Assembly: GCA_024641255.1 (NCBI GenBank)
Contig: JAHEDL010000009.1
Location: 1 to 8,466, forward strand
DNA length: 8,466 nucleotides
Source of the DNA: Pseudorhodobacter sp.
GTDB taxonomy: Bacteria > Pseudomonadota > Alphaproteobacteria > Rhodobacterales > Rhodobacteraceae
Reading direction: 5' to 3'
The position numbers and the translations under genes were made by a program. Each line of letters begins with the position of its first letter. Within the stretch, counting starts at the first letter, position 1. The notes below the pieces were generated by a model, which saw only the letters and a list, made by a program, of their open reading frames with translations, did no database searches and had not been told where the DNA came from. Shown here piece after piece: positions 5,734-8,466 of the stretch.

Positions 5734-6630
5734 CTATAGCACCACGATGCCGGTATGTTTGGCCTTGTGCTCCGGTTCAACATGAATGGTCACGATGCAA
5801 TCCTTGACCACGGCCTTCAACGCCGCCTCGATCCGGTCGCAGATTTCATGCGCTTCCGACACGGTCTGTTCACCCGGCACCACCAAATGAAATTCGATAA
5901 ACGTCGCCTGCCCGGCATGCCGGGTGCGCAGATCATGGGCTTCGACAGCACCGGATGCTTCTTGCGAAATGATCTCTCGCACTTTGATCAGCATCGCCTC
6001 GGGGATCGCTTCATCCAACAACCCGCTCAAGGATTCGCGCATCACATGCCAGCCCGACCACAAGATATTGATGGCAACCAGCCCCGCCATCAGCGGGTCA
6101 AGCATAGCCCACCCCGAGACAATCGCGATCAGCACGCCAAACGTCACCCCGACCGAAGAAATCACATCCGACAGCAGGTGGTGCCCGTCTGCCACCAAGG
6201 CCGGCGAACGGCGTTTGCGCCCCTGTGAAATCAGCGTCCAGCACCAGATCGCGTTGATCACGCTGGCCGCGCCGTTCACCAACAGCCCCGAAAGCGGCGC
6301 ATCCAAAACCCGCGGGTCCTGAAAGCCGTGATAGGCTTCGCGCATGATCAGCAGCGCCGCGATGATAATCATCACGCCTTCCAGCACCGCGCTGAAGAAT
6401 TCCGCCTTATGGTGGCCATAAGGGTGGTTGGCATCCGCTGGCTGCGCGGCAACGCGAATAGCAATCGCCGCCGCAATCGCCGTTGCCACGTTTACCGTAC
6501 TTTCCAGCGCGTCCGACAACAGCGCGATAGACCCGGTCATCCACCAGGCCAGACTCTTCAAGGCAAGAACAACAAGCCCAACCAGAATGCTCCCGATAGC
6601 GATTTTCATAACAGGCGATATCGTCGGCAT
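5734..6630 (-). CDS. Cation diffusion facilitator family divalent metal exporter (FieF-like)
   Basis: This inner-membrane antiporter exports a divalent cation such as Zn, Fe, Mn or Co using the proton gradient. The 298 residues show the CDF plan of six membrane helices, then a cytoplasmic ferredoxin-like domain from about residue 210. It aligns closely with E. coli FieF from memory: LAWWMTGSIALLSDALES (helix 2), QPADANHPYGHHKAE (loop 2-3), DGHHLLSDV (helix 5) and AHDLRTRHAG. Site B (Asp66, His69, His73) is kept. Cytoplasmic dimer-site residues His232, His248, His261 and His283 are kept, with Glu285 in place of Asp. In the transport site, His151 and Asp155 are kept, but the helix-2 pair is Glu43/Asn47 where FieF has Asp/Asp. 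The metal cannot be assigned. The start at 6630 lacks a clear Shine-Dalgarno sequence; Met8 (6609) is an alternative. Its stop is 6 bp from that of the convergent gene. Confidence 0.92.
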   Translation of the reverse strand: MPTISPVMKIAIGSILVGLVVLALKSLAWWMTGSIALLSDALESTVNVATAIAAAIAIRVAAQPADANHPYGHHKAEFFSAVLEGVMIIIAALLIMREAYHGFQDPRVLDAPLSGLLVNGAASVINAIWCWTLISQGRKRRSPALVADGHHLLSDVISSVGVTFGVLIAIVSGWAMLDPLMAGLVAINILWSGWHVMRESLSGLLDEAIPEAMLIKVREIISQEASGAVEAHDLRTRHAGQATFIEFHLVVPGEQTVSEAHEICDRIEAALKAVVKDCIVTIHVEPEHKAKHTGIVVL

Positions 6631-6837
6631 GGGGCGCAGCTTTCACGGTTTTTCGGCCGCCGCGTGACACGGAAGTGGCCTGATTGCAAGTCGCTTGCCT
6701 CGTTCACGCAGCAACAGGGGTCAAGCCAAGATCGGCTGGCCTATAGCCATCCTCTGCAACAGCCAAGCGATAAGTTGCGAATACCCTTGCAACCGCACGA
6801 ACAGCGCCGAAAAATCCGCCTGCCTTGTTGCCCTAGC

Positions 6838-8466
6838 TTATTCGCCTTCGCCGTAATAGCCCGCGTATTTGCCGCCGTAATAGCCGCTGCCCTTGGAATG
6901 GTGCTGCTCGTGGCTGAGCGCGCCAACCAATTGCACGCCCGGCCGCATCATTTCCCGCAGCAGGTTCGCGGCTTCGCGCACCTCGCCTTGGGTTGTGCTG
7001 GCATAACGCACCACCTGCACCACCACATCGGCATATTGCGCCAGATAGCGCGTATCCACCACCGGCAGAACCGGCGGACTATCCAGAACCACCACGTCAT
7101 AGGTCTTGCACGCGATCTCCAGCAAAGACCGGAACGCGCGGCTGTTGATCATCTGGTCGGTGGGCAGGTTGCTCCGCCCGCCCGCAGTGATCATCGCCAT
7201 ATCCGACAACGGGTCGAAAATTGTTTCGATGCTGCGATCAGCGTCCACCTTGTCGGTGCGCAAATACTCCAGCAAGCCAACCTGGCTTTCTACCCCGGAA
7301 TAGCGCGACAGCGCAGGCTTGCGCAAATCGACCTCGATCAGCAGGGTTTTCATCCCCGACATCGCATAGGTGCGCGCCAGCGCCAGCGACGAGGTGGTTT
7401 TACCTTCGGCAGGCAGCGCCGAGCACACCAGAATCACCGCGCCATGACTGTTCGTGCTATCGCCCGAGGTGCGGAACTGTTCGCCACGCAACTGCGCAAG
7501 ACTGTTATCCACGGTTGAGCGTAATTTGCGGAAGGTTTCGGCATAAACCGAAAGCGGCGCTGTCACGATTTGGTCTGCGAAAACAATATCATCTGCCGAC
7601 AGCACCAAACTGGGAATCGCAACCGGCACCTTGGCTTGCAACACGTTGCTTAGCTGGCTGGCCGACGTCACGCCGCCAATGTAATATTCGTTCAAGAACG
7701 CCAAGCCAACGCCAATGCCAAGCGCCGCCACAATCGCCAACGCCAAGGTCAGCTTCTTGTTCGGAAACGCCGGGGTCGATGGCGCCAACGCCTCTGATAC
7801 CACGCGCGCGTCGGCGATTTGCAGGTTTGCCATCGCGCCCAGATCTTGTTCGCGCGACAGCAATTGCTGGTATTGGTTGCGCGCAATCGTGGCGCTTTGC
7901 TGCAGACTATACAGCCCGGCCAGCGTTTGCGACGACAGGTCCGATTGCAGCAGCGTCGTGCGCAACTGATCGCGGGCTTGGCTTTCGCGCTTGCCGATCG
8001 TCGCCACCTCTGATTGCAGCGCCCCCAGTGATTGGCTGGATTGCGCCGCAAGATCGGTGTCGATCTGCGCCAGCTTTTCTTTCACATCGTTGAACGCCGC
8101 AGACCCCTGCGCCTCGGCGCTTAGCTGTTGCGCAAGTTCGGCGCGTTGCTTGGCAAGTTCGGCCAAAGCCGCATCGCCCAAGGTCGCCGCCGCCTTATCC
8201 CATTCGCCGTTGCCAATCGCCGTTTCGGCGCTTGTCAGAATGCCAGAGCTTTCGCGCTGATCAGATTTCGCCTTTTCCAACTGGTTGCGCAAATCTGCGA
8301 CCGATGCGTTGCCGCTTTCCGCCTCAAGCTGGCCAAGGTTATCTTCGATAAAGCTGTTCAGCAAATCTTCCGACTTGGCAAGCTCTTGCTGTGCCAATGT
8401 AATTTGCCGCCGCAACACATCCCGCCCCGCAAGGGTCGAACTGGTTTTTGACGCAATCTGACGCTC
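6838..8466 (-). CDS. Polysaccharide co-polymerase / BY-type tyrosine autokinase (Wzc/ExoP-like), N-terminus missing
   Basis: This inner-membrane protein governs chain length and export of exo- or capsular polysaccharide through cycles of tyrosine autophosphorylation. The frame is open through the right edge and 542 residues are visible; full-length members have about 700-750, so the Wzz domain start and first membrane helix are missing. Counting from the edge: a long periplasmic coiled coil (about 1-215) with a GNVR-like segment (YQQLLSREQDL), a proline-rich turn, the second membrane helix (about 238-258), the ExxRxxR oligomerisation motif (ETFRKLR), Walker A (SALPAEGKTTSS, Lys356), Walker A' (LLIEVDLRKP) and Walker B (VVVLDSPP). 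The C-terminal tail carries five tyrosines (529, 530, 534, 537, 538) among glycines, the autophosphorylation cluster. The co-polymerase and kinase are fused, as in Proteobacteria. It is probably the distal gene of an exopolysaccharide operon entering from the right. No clear terminator follows its TAA. Confidence 0.93.
   Translation of the reverse strand, partial: ERQIASKTSSTLAGRDVLRRQITLAQQELAKSEDLLNSFIEDNLGQLEAESGNASVADLRNQLEKAKSDQRESSGILTSAETAIGNGEWDKAAATLGDAALAELAKQRAELAQQLSAEAQGSAAFNDVKEKLAQIDTDLAAQSSQSLGALQSEVATIGKRESQARDQLRTTLLQSDLSSQTLAGLYSLQQSATIARNQYQQLLSREQDLGAMANLQIADARVVSEALAPSTPAFPNKKLTLALAIVAALGIGVGLAFLNEYYIGGVTSASQLSNVLQAKVPVAIPSLVLSADDIVFADQIVTAPLSVYAETFRKLRSTVDNSLAQLRGEQFRTSGDSTNSHGAVILVCSALPAEGKTTSSLALARTYAMSGMKTLLIEVDLRKPALSRYSGVESQVGLLEYLRTDKVDADRSIETIFDPLSDMAMITAGGRSNLPTDQMINSRAFRSLLEIACKTYDVVVLDSPPVLPVVDTRYLAQYADVVVQVVRYASTTQGEVREAANLLREMMRPGVQLVGALSHEQHHSKGSGYYGGKYAGYYGEGE

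Noticed and set aside
6686..6698. GCAAG-TCG-CTTGC hairpin in the 6631-6837 spacer
   Set aside because: Only 5 bp with a 3-nt loop and no T-run on either strand, so it is not supportable as a terminator.
6774..6793. GTTGC/GCAAC inverted repeat with a 10-nt loop after the kinase gene
   Set aside because: Short stem, wide loop and no U-run. It is too weak to call a terminator.
6328..7518. 396-codon plus-strand open frame
   Set aside because: It runs antisense to two well-supported genes (CDF and tyrosine kinase) and across their spacer, with His/Arg/Gln-rich shadow composition.
7221..8093. 290-codon plus-strand open frame
   Set aside because: It is antisense to the tyrosine kinase gene and has no recognisable domain.

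Overview
The window reads as chromosomal DNA of an alphaproteobacterium, most likely Rhodobacterales-like. This is inferred from the moderately high GC, the tightly packed genes, a Tat-signalled polyamine-type binding protein and an ExoP/Wzc-type tyrosine autokinase. It holds seven protein genes, two of them cut by the window ends. No RNA gene, insertion sequence, CRISPR array or long repeat was seen.

Positions 1-3869 form a creatinine/creatine utilisation locus. A LysR-type regulator (803-1693, -) is divergent from a creatininase (1792-2568, +) across a 98-bp control region. The creatininase converges on a creatinase (2655-3869, -), and a perfect 10-bp hairpin between them can serve as a terminator for both. 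Downstream of the regulator, on its strand, a Tat-exported ABC substrate-binding protein of the PotD/spermidine type begins (684 to the left edge). Its permease and ATPase genes, if present, would lie outside the window. Together these suggest uptake, then creatinine to creatine (creatininase), then creatine to sarcosine plus urea (creatinase), under LysR control. The two enzymes match, as I remember them, the Pseudomonas putida enzymes and keep their known catalytic residues. The ligand of the transporter and the effector of the regulator are inferences.

Positions 3870-5727: divergent from creatinase lies a gene for a soluble, almost wholly helical protein. It has a degenerate chemoreceptor signalling tip, a CheZ-like D-x3-Q motif and an acidic-hydrophobic C-terminus. 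It is the least ordinary gene here, and I do not know its function.

Positions 5734-6630 (-): a cation diffusion facilitator of the FieF type, converging on the previous gene with 6 bp between stops, with an altered transmembrane metal site. Positions 6631-6837 have no gene I can support. Positions 6838-8466 (-): the C-terminal part of a polysaccharide co-polymerase fused to a BY-type tyrosine kinase, pointing to an exopolysaccharide locus beyond the right edge.
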